64,000 nt of DNA from Cellulosimicrobium funkei (lineage in GTDB: Bacteria; Actinomycetota; Actinomycetes; Actinomycetales; Cellulomonadaceae). Numbering within the stretch: the first letter of the stretch is position 1; each line of letters opens with the position of its first letter. Shown one piece after another: positions 1-9,706 of the stretch. The translations under genes and the position numbers were made by a program. Under the pieces are notes generated by a model. The model had not been told where the DNA came from. It made no database searches and was given only the letters and a program-made list of their open reading frames with translations. The stretch is taken from assembly GCF_001019615.1 (NCBI RefSeq), contig NZ_JNBQ01000018.1, positions 1 through 64,000 of the forward strand. Direction: 5' to 3'.

Positions 1-400
1 GCCGCCGCAGCGCGCGCCCGACGGCGATCTCGTCGCCGATGAGCGGGACGTCCAGGTCGTGCGGGTCACGACGCGCGCGCCCGACGGTCCGCAGGTGCTC
101 CGGCGTCTCCGCGACGAGCACCGCCTCCGCCGTCGTGCGGCCCTCCGACTCGACGACGCTGACCTGCACGCGCCACACCTTCGTGGTGTCGGTCCCGCCG
201 CCGTTCTCCGCCCCGGGCACGTGCTCGACGTAGCTGTCCGACCCCGGGTAGACGAGCGTGCGCTCGCCGGTGTCCGCCCACTCCACGAGGTACGGGGGCG
301 ACCCGTCCTCGTGCCGCAGCTCGACCACCACCCCGTCGCGCACCGCTCCGCCGACGACCCCCGAGGCGGTCACGATCCTGTCCCCGACCGATGCCCTCAT
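1..400 (-). CDS. DUF1918/DUF1876 domain protein, C-terminus beyond window
   Basis: The N-terminus (MRASVGDRIVTASGVVGG) and the PPYLVEWADTGE and YPGSDSYVEH segments fit the DUF1918 fold, a small barrel with no known enzyme activity. After residue 70 a second part (KVWRVQVSVVESEGRTTAEA, then GRARRDPHD and PLIGDEIAVGRALR) fits DUF1876, a dsRBD-like actinobacterial domain. Both occur as short cytoplasmic proteins and here they are fused. About 133 residues are visible and the stop lies left of base 1. The start is the ATG at 400. The function of the family is unknown; the domain assignment is by remembered family pattern. Confidence 0.75.
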   Translation of the reverse strand, partial: MRASVGDRIVTASGVVGGAVRDGVVVELRHEDGSPPYLVEWADTGERTLVYPGSDSYVEHVPGAENGGGTDTTKVWRVQVSVVESEGRTTAEAVLVAETPEHLRTVGRARRDPHDLDVPLIGDEIAVGRALRR

Positions 401-475
401 GGCTCCTCCTCGTGCCGCACCGCTCTTCCATCATGCGACCGGCGCGTGCGCCGTGCACCCCCGGGCCGGGCGCGG

Positions 476-2479
476 CTACGCGTCGAGCTGGGCCCGCAGC
501 GCCTCGGGGTCGCGCGCCGGGAGCCGGCACACGAAGTCGGCGCACAGGTAGGCGCCCGGGCCGCGACCGGCGAGCAGGCCGACGCCGTCGACCGCGAGCG
601 CCGCGGCGTCGCCGGGCGTCGCGCCGAGCAGCAGGCCGTCCGGGTGGTACCAGTCGCGCGCGGCCTCCCGGAACGCCTCGCGCAGGTCCGGGTCGGCCAC
701 GAGCACGAGCTGGTGGGGCGGCTCGGCGAGCCCGACGGCGACGCGCAGCACCCCGGCCGCGCCGAGGGGATGCTCGCTCGCCGTCGGGGACGCGGCGACG
801 TGGGCGCGGGCGGCGTCCCGGTAGCGCGGCTCGCCCGTCGCGAGGTGGGCCAGCAGCGCCGCCCGCGCGGCCGCCGTCGTGCCGGACGGGACGGCCCCCT
901 CCGACGCGTCGGCAGCGGCACCGGCCGCGAGCCCGAGGTCGGTGAGCACGGGGTCGGTGCCCTGCGGGGGCCGCAGCTCGCCGTCCGCGCCGACGGTCGC
1001 GTCGACGAGGCGCAGGCCCTCGCGCACGGAGCGCGGGTCCCCGGTCAGACCACCGAGAGTGAGAAGCCCGGCCGCGAACGCCCCGTAGTCCTCGAGCGTC
1101 GCGACGGCGTCCGAGGCGACGCCGCCCTCCGACGCGCGCACGAGCGTGCCGTCGGCCCGCACGTGCGCGGTCAGCAGCCGGTCGGCGGCGGCGCGCGCGG
1201 CGTCGGTGAGGTCGGGCAGGCCGAGGTGGTGCCCGGCCCGTGCGAGCGCCTCGATCGCGAGCCCGTTCCAGCCGGTGAGCACCTTGGTGTCGAGCGGGGG
1301 CGGCTCGTGGTGCGCGCGCTCGGCGGGCGGGAGCAGGTAGTAGCCGCCCTCGACGCGCTCGCCGTCGACGACGGACTCCGAGTCCTGCGCGCTCGCGAAC
1401 GCGCCGTCGGCGAGGCGCAGCACGCGCAGGAGGAAGCGCCCGACGTCGGCCGCGACCCGCGCGGCGCCCTCGCCCGGGTCCGGGGTCCCGGGGGCGGGCG
1501 CGGGCGTGCGGAGCAGGCCGTCCACCGGACCGGTGCGCCGCAGGACGGCGAGGGTCGTCGCGGCGGAGAGGAGCTGGGCGTTGTCGTAGAGCATCCGCTC
1601 GTAGTGCGGCTCCGACCAGTCGGGCCGGGTCGCGTAGCGGAAGAACCCGCCGTCGACGTCGCGCAGCGAGCTCGCCGCCATGGCGTCGACCGTGCGCCCG
1701 GCCAGGACGAGCGCGCGCCGCGCGACCTCGGGGTCCACGACCGACGACGCGGCCAGGTCGAGCAGGAGCTCGAGGGTCGGCGCGACGGGGAACTTCGGCG
1801 CGCCGCCGAACCCGCCGTGCACGCGGTCCTCCGCCGCCTCCAGCCGGTCGACGACGGTCCGCGCGTGGTCGCCGAGCCGGCCGACCGGCCCGTCGTCGGT
1901 CGCGTCGGGGGCGCCCGGCTCCCCGGGGGTGACGACCGTCGTCGCCGCGGCGCGCGGGACCCCCGTCCGCCGCCCCGCCGCCGCGTCCCGCAGCGCCGCG
2001 CGGATCGCCTCCCCGGTGTCGACCACCTGGTCGCGCCGCTGCTCCCAGGCCTGCGCGACGGCGTCGAGCACGTCCCGGAACGCGGGCCGGCCCGCCACGG
2101 GGACCGGCGGCCAGTAGGTGCCCGCGTAGAACGGGGCGCCGTCCGGCGTCGTGAACACCGTGAGCGGCCAGCCGAGGTCGGGCGTGAAGGCGCTCGCCGC
2201 GGCGAGCAGGCTCGCGTCGACGTCGGGGTGCTCCTCGCGGTCGACCTTGACCGCCACGAAGCCGCGCGCGAGCTGCGCGCCGATCTCGGGGTCGGAGAAG
2301 CTCTCGCGCGCCATGACGTGGCACCAGTGGCACGTCGCGTACCCGACCGACACCATGACCGGCACGTCCCGGCGCCGCGCCTCCGCGAACGCCGCGGCGC
2401 CCCACGGGTGCCAGTCGACGGGGTTGTCGGCGTGCTGCCGCAGGTACGGGCTCACGGCGTCGGCGAGGCGGTTGACCAT
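476..2479 (-). CDS. Thioredoxin-domain protein, DUF255 (YyaL/SPATA20-like)
   Basis: A 667-aa protein with an N-terminal thioredoxin-like DUF255 domain: NPVDWHPWG around residue 20, then [12 protein letters not shown] with a CxxC pair near residue 50. The remainder is a long alpha/alpha-toroid-like region typical of the YyaL/SPATA20 family, including a conserved-looking [16 protein letters not shown] segment. Family length is usually 600-700 aa, so it looks complete. The biochemical role is not established; redox or sugar-epimerase-like activity has been proposed. It is transcribed away from the kinase gene, with about 95 bp of divergent intergenic DNA between them. Confidence 0.88.
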   Translation of the reverse strand: MVNRLADAVSPYLRQHADNPVDWHPWGAAAFAEARRRDVPVMVSVGYATCHWCHVMARESFSDPEIGAQLARGFVAVKVDREEHPDVDASLLAAASAFTPDLGWPLTVFTTPDGAPFYAGTYWPPVPVAGRPAFRDVLDAVAQAWEQRRDQVVDTGEAIRAALRDAAAGRRTGVPRAAATTVVTPGEPGAPDATDDGPVGRLGDHARTVVDRLEAAEDRVHGGFGGAPKFPVAPTLELLLDLAASSVVDPEVARRALVLAGRTVDAMAASSLRDVDGGFFRYATRPDWSEPHYERMLYDNAQLLSAATTLAVLRRTGPVDGLLRTPAPAPGTPDPGEGAARVAADVGRFLLRVLRLADGAFASAQDSESVVDGERVEGGYYLLPPAERAHHEPPPLDTKVLTGWNGLAIEALARAGHHLGLPDLTDAARAAADRLLTAHVRADGTLVRASEGGVASDAVATLEDYGAFAAGLLTLGGLTGDPRSVREGLRLVDATVGADGELRPPQGTDPVLTDLGLAAGAAADASEGAVPSGTTAAARAALLAHLATGEPRYRDAARAHVAASPTASEHPLGAAGVLRVAVGLAEPPHQLVLVADPDLREAFREAARDWYHPDGLLLGATPGDAAALAVDGVGLLAGRGPGAYLCADFVCRLPARDPEALRAQLDA

Positions 2480-2574
2480 GCCGTCCAGCCTGCCAGGTCC
2501 GCGCGGCGCTCGCGGGGCGGGACGTCGGAGTTGTCTGCTACGTCCAGGACCGGCGCGCTTGTAACGTTGCGCCC

Positions 2575-4827
2575 ATGCCCGGCCCCGAGCAGTCCGCCCT
2601 CGCGGTGGCGACCGACGACGACACCCGCCTGACCACCCAGGCCCCCGCCGACCCCGCCGGGCCGATGCCCGCCGCGCCCGACGTCTCCGTCCGACCTGCC
2701 GCCGCCCCCGACGCCGAGCCCGGCCCCGCGCCGCTCCCCCGGCGACCCGTCCGCCAGGTGCCGGCGAGCGGCGACCGCCGGGGCCCGTTCACCCTCGGCG
2801 AGGTGCTCGGCCATGGCGGGTTCGCGCACGTCTACCGCGCGACGGACGCGGACGGCGGAGAGGTCGCGGTGAAGGTGCTGACCGGCCTCCAGGAGGGCTC
2901 CCGCGAGCGCTTCACGCAGGAGGCGAGGCTGCTGGAGGCCGTGGGCGGCCGCGGCTTCCCCGCGTTCGTGCGCTCGGGCCTCGACGACGACCAGCCGTGG
3001 TTCGCGATGGGGCTCGTGCCGGGCACGACGCTGCGCGACCAGGTCCGCACGTCGGGACCGCTGGACGGGCGGCAGGCGCTCCGCCTGGCCGCGCAGGTCG
3101 CCGAGGCGCTGCTCGTGCTCCAGGAGCAGCACTGCGTGCACCGCGACCTGAAGCCCGCCAACATCATGGTCGACGGCGACCGCGCGGTCCTCATCGACCT
3201 CGGCATCGCGAAGCTGTTCGACACCGCGACGTCCACGCAGCCGGTCGGGACGCTCGCGTACATGGCGCCGGAGCTGTTCGCCCGCCGCGTGCACCCCCGT
3301 TCGGACGTGTACGCCCTCGGCCTGCTCCTGATCTTCGCCACCACGGGAGTCGTGCCGGCGGACCTCAACTTCCTCGGTCGCGACCTCGAGGCCGAGGACC
3401 TCGTGCGCGAGGTGCCGGACGACCTGGTCGGGGTGCCGGCCGGGATGGAGCTGGCCCCGTCCCCCGCCGAGCTGCCCGAGATCGACCCTCACCTGCAGGA
3501 CCTGATCCTGTCGATGACGCGCTACCAGCCGAACCACCGCCCCGCGCTCGAGAGCGTCGTCGCCGTGCTGCGCGCGCGGCTCGCCGGGGAGGCCGCCGAC
3601 GAGACCCTGCTCCTCACGCGACGGATCGTGGCCGACGGCGCCACGGCGGCCGAGCGGGCTCTCGGGCCCGTCGCCGGGCTGGGTGCCGCGACCGGCGCAC
3701 CCGTCCGGGGCGCGCGGTCGGCCGACGCCGTCGCGGTCGAGACGGACCTCGGGGCGGACCCCGTCATGGTCGCCGGGCGGGACACCGCCCGCGCCCGGGA
3801 GCCGTGGCACGCCCTCGTGTACGACGCCACGCTCATGAGCGTGCTCTCCGAGGTGCACGGCGACGGGTTCGACGGCGCGGCCTCGGAGGTCATCGCCGAC
3901 CACGTGGCGAGCATCGGCGCGCACGTCGCCGACGGCCGCACCCCGGCCGAGCTCAAGGACTGGCTCTGGCAGGCGATGCAGTGGCGGGCCGCCACGCCGC
4001 CGGCCGGGCACGCCGACACCCTGCGCGGGTGGCGGGCGTACCGTCGCCCGCCGCACGTGGCACCGGGCGAGCCCGTGGTCCGCCTCGCCCCGCCGCGCGC
4101 GGACGAGCCCGCCGCCGCCCCGGTGCACGGCGCCACCCGCGGGCGTTCCTGGCCGGTGCCCGTGCGGCGGGTCTCCTCGCTGGGCCGACCGGCGGCGACC
4201 TCGTCCGCAGCGGAACCGGGGGCCGCCGCCGTCGTGCGGACCCGGGTGCTGGACTCTCCCGACCTCGTCGCCACCCAGGTCGGGCGACCGGTCCCGCCGT
4301 CGGTCCCGCCGCGCCGGAGCCCCGTCCAGCACCTCGGGCCCACGCCGCGCTCGGCCCGGCCGCGTGTCACCGGCGCGGCCGTCACGAGCACCCCCCGGCC
4401 TGCGGACACCTCGCAGAGCAGCCCCGCGGCGCCCTCGGCCCCGGGACGCGCGGCGGCCCCCGCGGTCGCCGCGCGCCCCCGCCCCGCCGCGTCGTCGTCC
4501 GGGAGCCGGTCCCGGGTCGCAGGCACGCTCCTGCGCATGCTGCCGCGCCTGCTCGCGGTCCTCGCGGTGCTGCGCACGCTGTGGCTCGTGCCCGACGGCG
4601 CGGCCCGGCAGAGCGAGCCGTTCGTCCCCCTGCCGTCGCAGCTCCTGGAGACCCTGCGCGTCTCGGTCGACATGGCCCCGCTCGTCGACGGTCCGGTGCT
4701 CGCCCTGGCCGCGCTCGCGGTGGCCGTGGCGCTGCGCGTCGCCGGGCAGCGCACGTGGACGTGGCTGTACGCGCTCCTCGCCTCCGCGTCGGTCGCGACC
4801 ACGGTGGTGCTCGTCCTGCGCGGCTGA
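2575..4827 (+). CDS. Membrane-anchored serine/threonine protein kinase (Hanks type)
   Basis: A 750-aa protein. The kinase domain runs from about residue 68 to 330: glycine loop GHGGFAHV near 79, ATP-binding lysine in VAVKVL near 100, catalytic loop [11 protein letters not shown] near 188, and DLG in place of DFG near 208, followed by [10 protein letters not shown] Pro/Ala-rich linker of about 300 residues follows, with a helical patch near 410-490. Two hydrophobic helices lie at the C-terminus (about 655-675 and 700-745). No PASTA repeats are visible, so it is not PknB-like. The start ATG at 2575 follows a short divergent promoter region. Targets are unknown. Confidence 0.88.
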   Translation: MPGPEQSALAVATDDDTRLTTQAPADPAGPMPAAPDVSVRPAAAPDAEPGPAPLPRRPVRQVPASGDRRGPFTLGEVLGHGGFAHVYRATDADGGEVAVKVLTGLQEGSRERFTQEARLLEAVGGRGFPAFVRSGLDDDQPWFAMGLVPGTTLRDQVRTSGPLDGRQALRLAAQVAEALLVLQEQHCVHRDLKPANIMVDGDRAVLIDLGIAKLFDTATSTQPVGTLAYMAPELFARRVHPRSDVYALGLLLIFATTGVVPADLNFLGRDLEAEDLVREVPDDLVGVPAGMELAPSPAELPEIDPHLQDLILSMTRYQPNHRPALESVVAVLRARLAGEAADETLLLTRRIVADGATAAERALGPVAGLGAATGAPVRGARSADAVAVETDLGADPVMVAGRDTARAREPWHALVYDATLMSVLSEVHGDGFDGAASEVIADHVASIGAHVADGRTPAELKDWLWQAMQWRAATPPAGHADTLRGWRAYRRPPHVAPGEPVVRLAPPRADEPAAAPVHGATRGRSWPVPVRRVSSLGRPAATSSAAEPGAAAVVRTRVLDSPDLVATQVGRPVPPSVPPRRSPVQHLGPTPRSARPRVTGAAVTSTPRPADTSQSSPAAPSAPGRAAAPAVAARPRPAASSSGSRSRVAGTLLRMLPRLLAVLAVLRTLWLVPDGAARQSEPFVPLPSQLLETLRVSVDMAPLVDGPVLALAALAVAVALRVAGQRTWTWLYALLASASVATTVVLVLRG

Positions 4828-4892
4828 CCGGCTGTCGGGGTGGGTCGAGGGCGGTCGTGGCGGCACCGCGGGGTGCCTCCACGGCCGTGGGC

Positions 4893-5378
4893 TCAGAGCG
4901 GGCCGAGCACGTCCCGGCGCGGCGCCCTGAGGTCGAGCGCCGCGAGGACGCCCCCGAGCGCGCGCTCCTCGTACCGGAAGTGCGACTCCATGATCGCGCC
5001 CACCCCGTCGAGGTGACGCACGACGGCGTCCCGCGACGCGGCGGGGTCCGTCGCCCGGTCGAGCGCGTGCTCGAGGTCGGCGACGAGGTACGCGATCATC
5101 CCGTGGTCCTGGCGCAGACGCCGCAGGACGTCGGCGAGGTTCGGGTGACGCCGCTCGAGCTCGGGGAAGAGCACCGCGTCCTCCGCGGTGTGGTGCCGGG
5201 TCAGGGCGGTGCAGAAGCCCCGGCAGTACACCAGCAGGTCGGTGACCGGATCGTTGGGGTTCGGGTCGTCGTCGTGCACGGCGTCCCGCACCAGCTCCAG
5301 CGCGCGTCGCAGCCGGCCGTGCACCGCCTGCATCTCGTCGTACCAGGCCACGAGCCTGGCCTTCTCGCCCTCACTCAC
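4893..5378 (-). CDS. Hemerythrin HHE domain protein
   Basis: A 161-aa all-helical protein with the hemerythrin/HHE metal-ligand pattern: an early His (VHGRLRRALE), HHTAEDAVLFPELE near residue 85, QDHGMIAYLVADLEHAL near 115 and a C-terminal ESHFRYEERAL. Such proteins bind a di-iron centre and act in O2/NO sensing or iron handling in the cytoplasm. It has the usual length and stands alone, downstream of the ABC operon terminator and convergent with the kinase gene (65-bp gap). Confidence 0.88.
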   Translation of the reverse strand: MSEGEKARLVAWYDEMQAVHGRLRRALELVRDAVHDDDPNPNDPVTDLLVYCRGFCTALTRHHTAEDAVLFPELERRHPNLADVLRRLRQDHGMIAYLVADLEHALDRATDPAASRDAVVRHLDGVGAIMESHFRYEERALGGVLAALDLRAPRRDVLGPL

Positions 5379-5551
5379 CGGTGAGGAACGAGGAAAGGGT
5401 CCGTGCCGTCACGGCTCCCCCTTCCGGGTTCGGCGCCTCCATGCCTGACGTGGTCCGCCACCGGCACGCGACGCTGGGCGCGACCCTACCAGCCCGCTCC
5501 GCGGGGGTCGCGCGGCGTCGCGTGCGCCGCCGACGAGAACGACACCACGCG

Positions 5552-5614
5552 CCGTCGAACACGACCTGAGGGCCGCGAAGAGGCTCAGAACGACCCTCAG
5601 GTCGTGTTCGGCGG
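5552..5614 (-). terminator. Terminator hairpin after the amino-acid ABC operon
   Basis: The 17-bp arms at 5556-5572 and 5594-5610 are perfect inverted repeats with a 21-nt loop. Allowing one wobble the stem grows to 22 bp. It lies 15 bp past the stop of the ABC ATPase gene in the direction of transcription. There is no strong T-run, which is common for actinobacterial terminators. Confidence 0.75.
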
Positions 5615-5629
5615 CCCCGGGGACGAGGG

Positions 5630-6433
5630 TCAGGCGTGGAGGCGGCGGAGGAACGCGCGGGTGCGCTCTTGCTGCGGGTCGCCGAGAACCTGTTCGGGGG
5701 TGCCTCGCTCGTGGACGCGGCCCTCGTGGAGGAAGCAGACCTCGTCGGCGACGCGTCGCGCGAAGCCCATCTCGTGCGTCGCGACGAGCATGGTGCGGCC
5801 CTCGGCACGCAGCTCGGCGAGCAGGTCGAGCACCTCGCCGACGAGCTCGGGGTCGAGCGCGGACGTCACCTCGTCGAGCAGGAGCAGCTCGGGCCCGTTG
5901 ACGAGGGCGCGCGCGATCGCGGCGCGCTGCTGCTCGCCGCCCGAGAGCTGGTCGGGGTACGCGGTCACCTTGTGGCCCAGGCCGACCCGGCCCAGCATCT
6001 CGACGGCCGCCGCCTCCGCCTCCGCGCGCGCCCGCCGGTGCACGAGGCGCGGCGCGAGCGTGACGTTGTCGAGCACGGTGAGGTGCGGGAAGAGGTTGTA
6101 CGCCTGGAAGACCATGCCCATGCGGGCGCGGACCCGGTCGGCGTCGAGCCGCGGGTCCGCGACGTCCTCGCCGTCGAGCAGGATCTGCCCGTCGTCGACC
6201 TCGTCGAGGAGGTTGACGACGCGCAGGAGCGTGGACTTGCCCGAGCCGGACGACCCGACGAGCACGACGCACCGGTGCGCGTCGACGTCGAGGTGGATGC
6301 CGTCGAGCACGACCCGCCGCCCGCCCGGGACGCCGGGTGCGGGGAAGGTCTTGCGGACGCCGCGCAGCGAGAGCAGGTGGTCCGCGCCGGCGTCCTGCGG
6401 GGTGGCGCCGGAGGGCAGGACGACCCCGCTCAT
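5630..6433 (-). CDS. Polar amino-acid ABC transporter ATPase
   Basis: A 267-aa ATPase of the GlnQ/HisP type, energising import at the cytoplasmic membrane. Walker A is VGSSGSGKST, the Q-loop follows in FQAYNLFPHLTVLDNV, the signature is LSGGEQQRAAIARAL, Walker B is LLLLDEVTSALDPE and the switch His lies in LVATHEMGFA. The ATG at 6433 is chosen because it overlaps the permease stop (ATGA), giving the usual family length; longer upstream reading is permease sequence in another frame. It is the last gene of a three-gene operon (binding protein, permease, ATPase). Confidence 0.95.
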   Translation of the reverse strand: MSGVVLPSGATPQDAGADHLLSLRGVRKTFPAPGVPGGRRVVLDGIHLDVDAHRCVVLVGSSGSGKSTLLRVVNLLDEVDDGQILLDGEDVADPRLDADRVRARMGMVFQAYNLFPHLTVLDNVTLAPRLVHRRARAEAEAAAVEMLGRVGLGHKVTAYPDQLSGGEQQRAAIARALVNGPELLLLDEVTSALDPELVGEVLDLLAELRAEGRTMLVATHEMGFARRVADEVCFLHEGRVHERGTPEQVLGDPQQERTRAFLRRLHA

Positions 6434-7359
6434 CGGATGTCCCCCGCGCCGCTCACGGTCGCGAGCGACCGGCCCCAGCCGCGGCGCGCCTGGTACGCGT
6501 CGACCGCGCGCGTCAGCGGGAACGACACGAGGAAGAACAGGATCCCGGCGACGACGTAGGGCGTGAAGTTGTAGCTCCCCGTGGTCGCGATCTGTGCCGC
6601 GCGGATGGCGTCGACCGCGCCGAGCACGGAGATGAGGCCCGAGTCCTTCTGGAGCGAGACGAGGTTGTTCGCGAGCGGCGCGGTGACGTTCCGCACGGCC
6701 TGCGGCAGGACGACGCGGCGGGTCGTCTGGGCGCGCGTGAGCCCGAGCGAACGCGCCGCCGCGACCTGCGACGGGTGCACCGACTCGATGCCCGCGCGGA
6801 ACACCTCGGCCAGGTAGGCGGTGTACGTGAGGACGATCGCGAGCGCCCCGAGGAACGCGCCCGACGTCGGCAGCCACTCCAGGCGCAGCGCGGGCAGCCC
6901 GAAGCCGACGAGCAGCAGGACGAGCAGGAGCGGCACCCCGCGGAACAGGTCGACGTACGCGGTCGCGAACGCACGCAGCGGGAAGAGCGCCGGGATGCGG
7001 CTCGTGCGCGCGATCGCCAGCCCGAGACCGAGCAGCGTCCCGACGACTCCCGCGACGACCCACACGCGCAGGTTGAGCCACAGCCCCTCGAGGATCGCGG
7101 GCAGCGACTCCCACGCCATCGCGGGGTCGAAGAACGCGGTCCGCGCACGCTCCCACCCGGGTGCGTTGACGACGACGAGCACGACCGCCGCCACGACGAG
7201 GACCGTGCTCACGAGCGCGACCAGGAGCGAGCGGCGACGCTGCGCGCGCCGGAACGCCGCGCGGTCGAGCGCGAGCGGCGACGGCGACCACGCGAGGGTC
7301 GGGGCTCCGTCGGGCTCGTCGCTGCGCCCGGGCGGGCGCGCGTCGTCGGGCACGGTCAC
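6430..7359 (-). CDS. Polar amino-acid ABC transporter permease
   Basis: A 309-aa inner-membrane protein of the His/Glu/Gln permease family. After a charged cytoplasmic N-terminus of about 45 residues the first helix is at SLLVALVSTVLVVAAVVLVV, followed by at least four more hydrophobic segments. The EAA loop that contacts the ATPase is visible as EVFRAGIESVHPSQVAAARS. The gene starts 7 bp after the binding-protein stop and overlaps the ATPase start. Only one permease gene is present, so the transporter presumably uses a homodimer. Confidence 0.92.
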   Translation of the reverse strand: MTVPDDARPPGRSDEPDGAPTLAWSPSPLALDRAAFRRAQRRRSLLVALVSTVLVVAAVVLVVVNAPGWERARTAFFDPAMAWESLPAILEGLWLNLRVWVVAGVVGTLLGLGLAIARTSRIPALFPLRAFATAYVDLFRGVPLLLVLLLVGFGLPALRLEWLPTSGAFLGALAIVLTYTAYLAEVFRAGIESVHPSQVAAARSLGLTRAQTTRRVVLPQAVRNVTAPLANNLVSLQKDSGLISVLGAVDAIRAAQIATTGSYNFTPYVVAGILFFLVSFPLTRAVDAYQARRGWGRSLATVSGAGDIR

Positions 7360-7366
7360 GGCCGAG

Positions 7367-8245
7367 TCACTCGAGGACGGGGATGTCGTCCGACTTGAGC
7401 CACGTCGTGCGGAGCTCGGCGAGCGTGCCGTCGGCCTCGAGCTCGTCCACGGCCTGGGTCACGCAGTCGGTCAGCGCGGAGTCCAGGTCGAGCACGAGCC
7501 CGTACTGCTCGACGACACCCTGGTCGGGCAGCGTCCCGATGACGACGGAGTCGGGGAAGTACTCGGTCGACGCGGCGACGCCCTGGTCCACGTCCATGAC
7601 CATCGCGTCGATCGTCCCGGACTGCAGCGCCTGCATGCCGTCGCCGGCCGCGTTGTACGGCGAGATGTCCGCGTCCTCGCCCCACGCGGCCTCGGCGAGC
7701 GTGAGGCTCGTCTGCGCGGCCGTCACGCCGATGCGCGCTCCGTCGAGCTCGGCGAGCGTCGTCGCGCCCGCGTACGGGCCGTCCTCCATGACGATGACGC
7801 CCTGGCGCGTCGTCAGGTACGGGCTGGAGAAGTCGACGGCCTGCATGCGCTCGTCGGTGATCGACGTCTGGTAGGCGGCGACGTCGAACGGCTTCACGGC
7901 CGGGCTGATGATCTGCTCGAACGTCACGGTCTCCCAGGCGACGTCGTCGGCCGCGTAGCCGAGGCGGTCCGCCACCGCGTAGATCAGCGCCGACTCGAAG
8001 CCCTCGCCCGAGTCGTGCTCGCCGATGTACCACGGCGCGTACGCCTCGCCCGCGCCGACGGTCAGCACGCCGTCGGTGAGCGTCGGGAGCGCGCCGGGCT
8101 CGCACTGCGCGGCGTCACCCGAGGCGCTGCCGCTCGGGCTCGCGGTGTCGTCGCCGTCGCCTCCCGACGAGCAGGCCGTCAGCGTGAGCGCGGCGACCGC
8201 CGTGACGGCGGTGAGGAGGGCGGGACGGGGACGCAGACGGCGCAT
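7367..8245 (-). CDS. Amino-acid ABC transporter substrate-binding lipoprotein
   Basis: A 292-aa periplasmic-binding-protein type 2 (SBP_bac_3). The signal peptide is MRRLRPRPALLTAVTAVAAL, followed by lipobox LTAC with the lipidated Cys near residue 25 and a Ser/Gly/Asp linker. The mature part has the family look (PWYIGEHDSGEGFESALIYA, then DVAAYQTSITDERMQAVDFS near residue 125). The substrate is not deducible, but the family takes polar amino acids. First gene of the operon. Confidence 0.93.
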   Translation of the reverse strand: MRRLRPRPALLTAVTAVAALTLTACSSGGDGDDTASPSGSASGDAAQCEPGALPTLTDGVLTVGAGEAYAPWYIGEHDSGEGFESALIYAVADRLGYAADDVAWETVTFEQIISPAVKPFDVAAYQTSITDERMQAVDFSSPYLTTRQGVIVMEDGPYAGATTLAELDGARIGVTAAQTSLTLAEAAWGEDADISPYNAAGDGMQALQSGTIDAMVMDVDQGVAASTEYFPDSVVIGTLPDQGVVEQYGLVLDLDSALTDCVTQAVDELEADGTLAELRTTWLKSDDIPVLE

Positions 8246-8423
8246 GGTGACCTTCCGGGTGTCGGGCGCCCGCGGGAGTGGTGGGCGCCGGCCACTGACG
8301 ATAACGCCGGGCCGTGGGCCGTGGCTTCCCCCGGCCGCATCTCGGCCGGGTGGGGCGCGTCACAGCGCGGAGCCCCGGTGGTACGGGGCGACGCGCCCCC
8401 GGCGGGCGGCCCCGAACACGACA

Positions 8424-8453
8424 AAGGCCCTCGATCATCAGATCGAGGGCCTT
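8424..8453. terminator. Bidirectional hairpin left of the island (former tRNA terminator)
   Basis: A perfect 13-bp stem (8424-8436 with 8441-8453) and a 4-nt loop sit 11 bp outside the left att repeat. Before the island inserted it would have followed the initiator tRNA gene at a normal terminator distance. Confidence 0.75.
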
Positions 8454-8463
8454 CGCCTTCTGA

Positions 8464-8498
8464 GTAGCGGGGGCAGGATTTGAACCTGCGACCTCTGG
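8464..8498 (-). repeat. Left attachment repeat (tRNA 3'-end copy)
   Basis: A 35-bp sequence identical to 43735-43769. It contains the T arm and 3' acceptor strand of the initiator tRNA but no anticodon arm or 5' half, so it is an att remnant and not a tRNA gene. Confidence 0.93.
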
Positions 8499-8521
8499 TC
8501 CAGATTCTGGCGATCTGGACC
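8497..8521. other. Perfect inverted repeat abutting the left att core
   Basis: Arms 8497-8505 and 8513-8521 form a 9-bp perfect stem with a 7-nt loop. Read on the minus strand it stands where the anticodon arm would be, directly in front of the tRNA T arm, so the attachment end resembles a half tRNA with a replaced stem-loop. Confidence 0.5.
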
Positions 8522-8637
8522 GCTCCGAAAAGTTGCTGGGATTCAGGCGAAAAACCCTGATTCACGTAGGCCGACGGCTGTCGACCGCGTCCAGGGGACC
8601 GAAGTTGCGTCGGGTTGACGCCGCGTTGACATGGGAT

Positions 8638-8659
8638 TCATTCGGGTGCCAATGAGGTG
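8638..8659 (+). repeat. Putative integrase arm site, left
   Basis: A 22-bp sequence matching 43650-43671 at 20 of 22 positions in the same orientation. Core: GTGCCAATG preceded by CATTSGG. The two copies lie a short distance inside each end of the island (174 and 85 bp), as expected for recombinase arm sites. The function is inferred from position only. Confidence 0.4.
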
Positions 8660-8670
8660 CCAGTGTCGAG

Positions 8671-9230
8671 TCACCTGGCTGGTTCTGCGGCCTGTCGTCG
8701 CGCACCGCCAAGGAACCTCGGCAACCGCCGGAGGAGGTCGAACAGCGGCTGGTTCTCGTCCGAGTTCCAGATCGGCGCGACGGGCACGGCGATGACGTCG
8801 GCCGAAGCAAAGTGGAGCTTCGCCCCTGGACGTCCGGGCCAGTCGCCCGCCCAGACTCATCGAACGGCAGCGCATCACTCCTGACGTCGATCTGGACGAG
8901 ATCCCACAACGAACGCGCGGTCACCGCGAGGTCGGCGTGCTCGTGTCGCCCCCGGACGATCGCCGTCGCCTGCACCAGGATCGACTCGCCGACCACGACA
9001 ACCCGCAGCTTCGTGTCTTCGCCCCCCCTCCGTCGAGTCCTGCCCGAGCGACACGAAGGTGATTGTCTCGTCGCCAAGAGCGAGCACGATGGACGATACG
9101 CCACTGGCCGACCCAGTGCGGCGGCCTGCCGAAGCTTGCCAACTCCGACCAGCCCGGCGGGTTCTGTCTGATCGCCCGGTAGATCTGGCGCAGACATCGA
9201 GGGCGACGCGGCCAGCGCTTCAGTTCGGGC
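8671..9230 (-). pseudogene. Broken gene of unknown function
   Basis: Segments with strong third-position G/C occur in successive minus-strand frames: WSELASFGRPPHWVGQW (about 9150-9100), VLALGDETITFVSLGQDS (about 9090-9040), KLRVVVVGESILVQATAIV through LWDLVQIDVRSDALPFDE (about 9010-8870), then KLHFASADVIAVPVAPIWNS ending at a TGA at 8671. Joining them needs at least three frame changes, one at the run of seven C at 9022. I do not recognise the family. It is most likely a decayed island gene. Confidence 0.45.
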
Positions 9231-9648
9231 CACCAATGCCAGCTCTCGCGGCGGCGTAGACGACGCACAATTCCTCGGCGCCCGCTTGTTTGCCCGCGGG
9301 CAACTGTCGCTGTGGTCCTCGCTTCCACGCGACCAGCTCGGTTCGATCCTTGACGACCACGACCTGGTCCAGACCCTGACCGCCAATCTGAGCACCGTGG
9401 GCGCACGTCACGTCCTCCCGGGCGAGCGATTCGGCCTCGCTGCCGGGTTGAGCGGCGCCCTCACAGTGCTGAGCCGTGGAAAGGCGACGGGCATCAGTCG
9501 CACGTCAGCGAGCCTGTTCTTGAGCCCTCGCCCCGTCCGGGCGATTCTGGACGAATCGGTGACGGCGGCGGCGTTCAACCTCGGTGCGGTTGAGGTCGCC
9601 CAGCACCTCGCCACCATGGTGATCAAGGACTTCGAAGCATCCAGTTGA
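9183..9648 (+). pseudogene. Unknown ORF, probably a gene fragment
   Basis: An open frame with strong actinobacterial codon bias (GGVDDAQFLGARLFARGQLS, later RPVRAILDESVTAAAFNLG and EVAQHLATMVIKDFEA). The frame closes upstream at a TGA at 9169-9171, and the only start codon is a TTG at 9286 inside a plausible protein, so the 5' part is probably missing or in another frame. No family recognised. It may belong with the next fragment on the same strand. Confidence 0.4.
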
Positions 9649-9706
9649 CCCGCACGGCGCGGCAAGGCACCCAGAGGATCGCCGCGTACGGCTTGTCGGG
9701 GAGCAG

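Noticed and set aside
59-2632. 857-aa plus-strand frame opposite the DUF255 gene, and similar long antisense frames (for example 2452-4866 minus, 44470-48072 plus, 55418-57628 plus)
   Set aside because: They are Arg/Val/Gly-rich shadows of well-supported genes on the other strand, a normal effect of high GC3.
2575-4827. PknB-like PASTA kinase
   Set aside because: No PASTA repeats; the C-terminus is two hydrophobic helices with almost nothing outside.
8464-8498. Second tRNA gene at the left end
   Set aside because: Only the 3' 35 bp are present; the 5' half and anticodon arm are missing.
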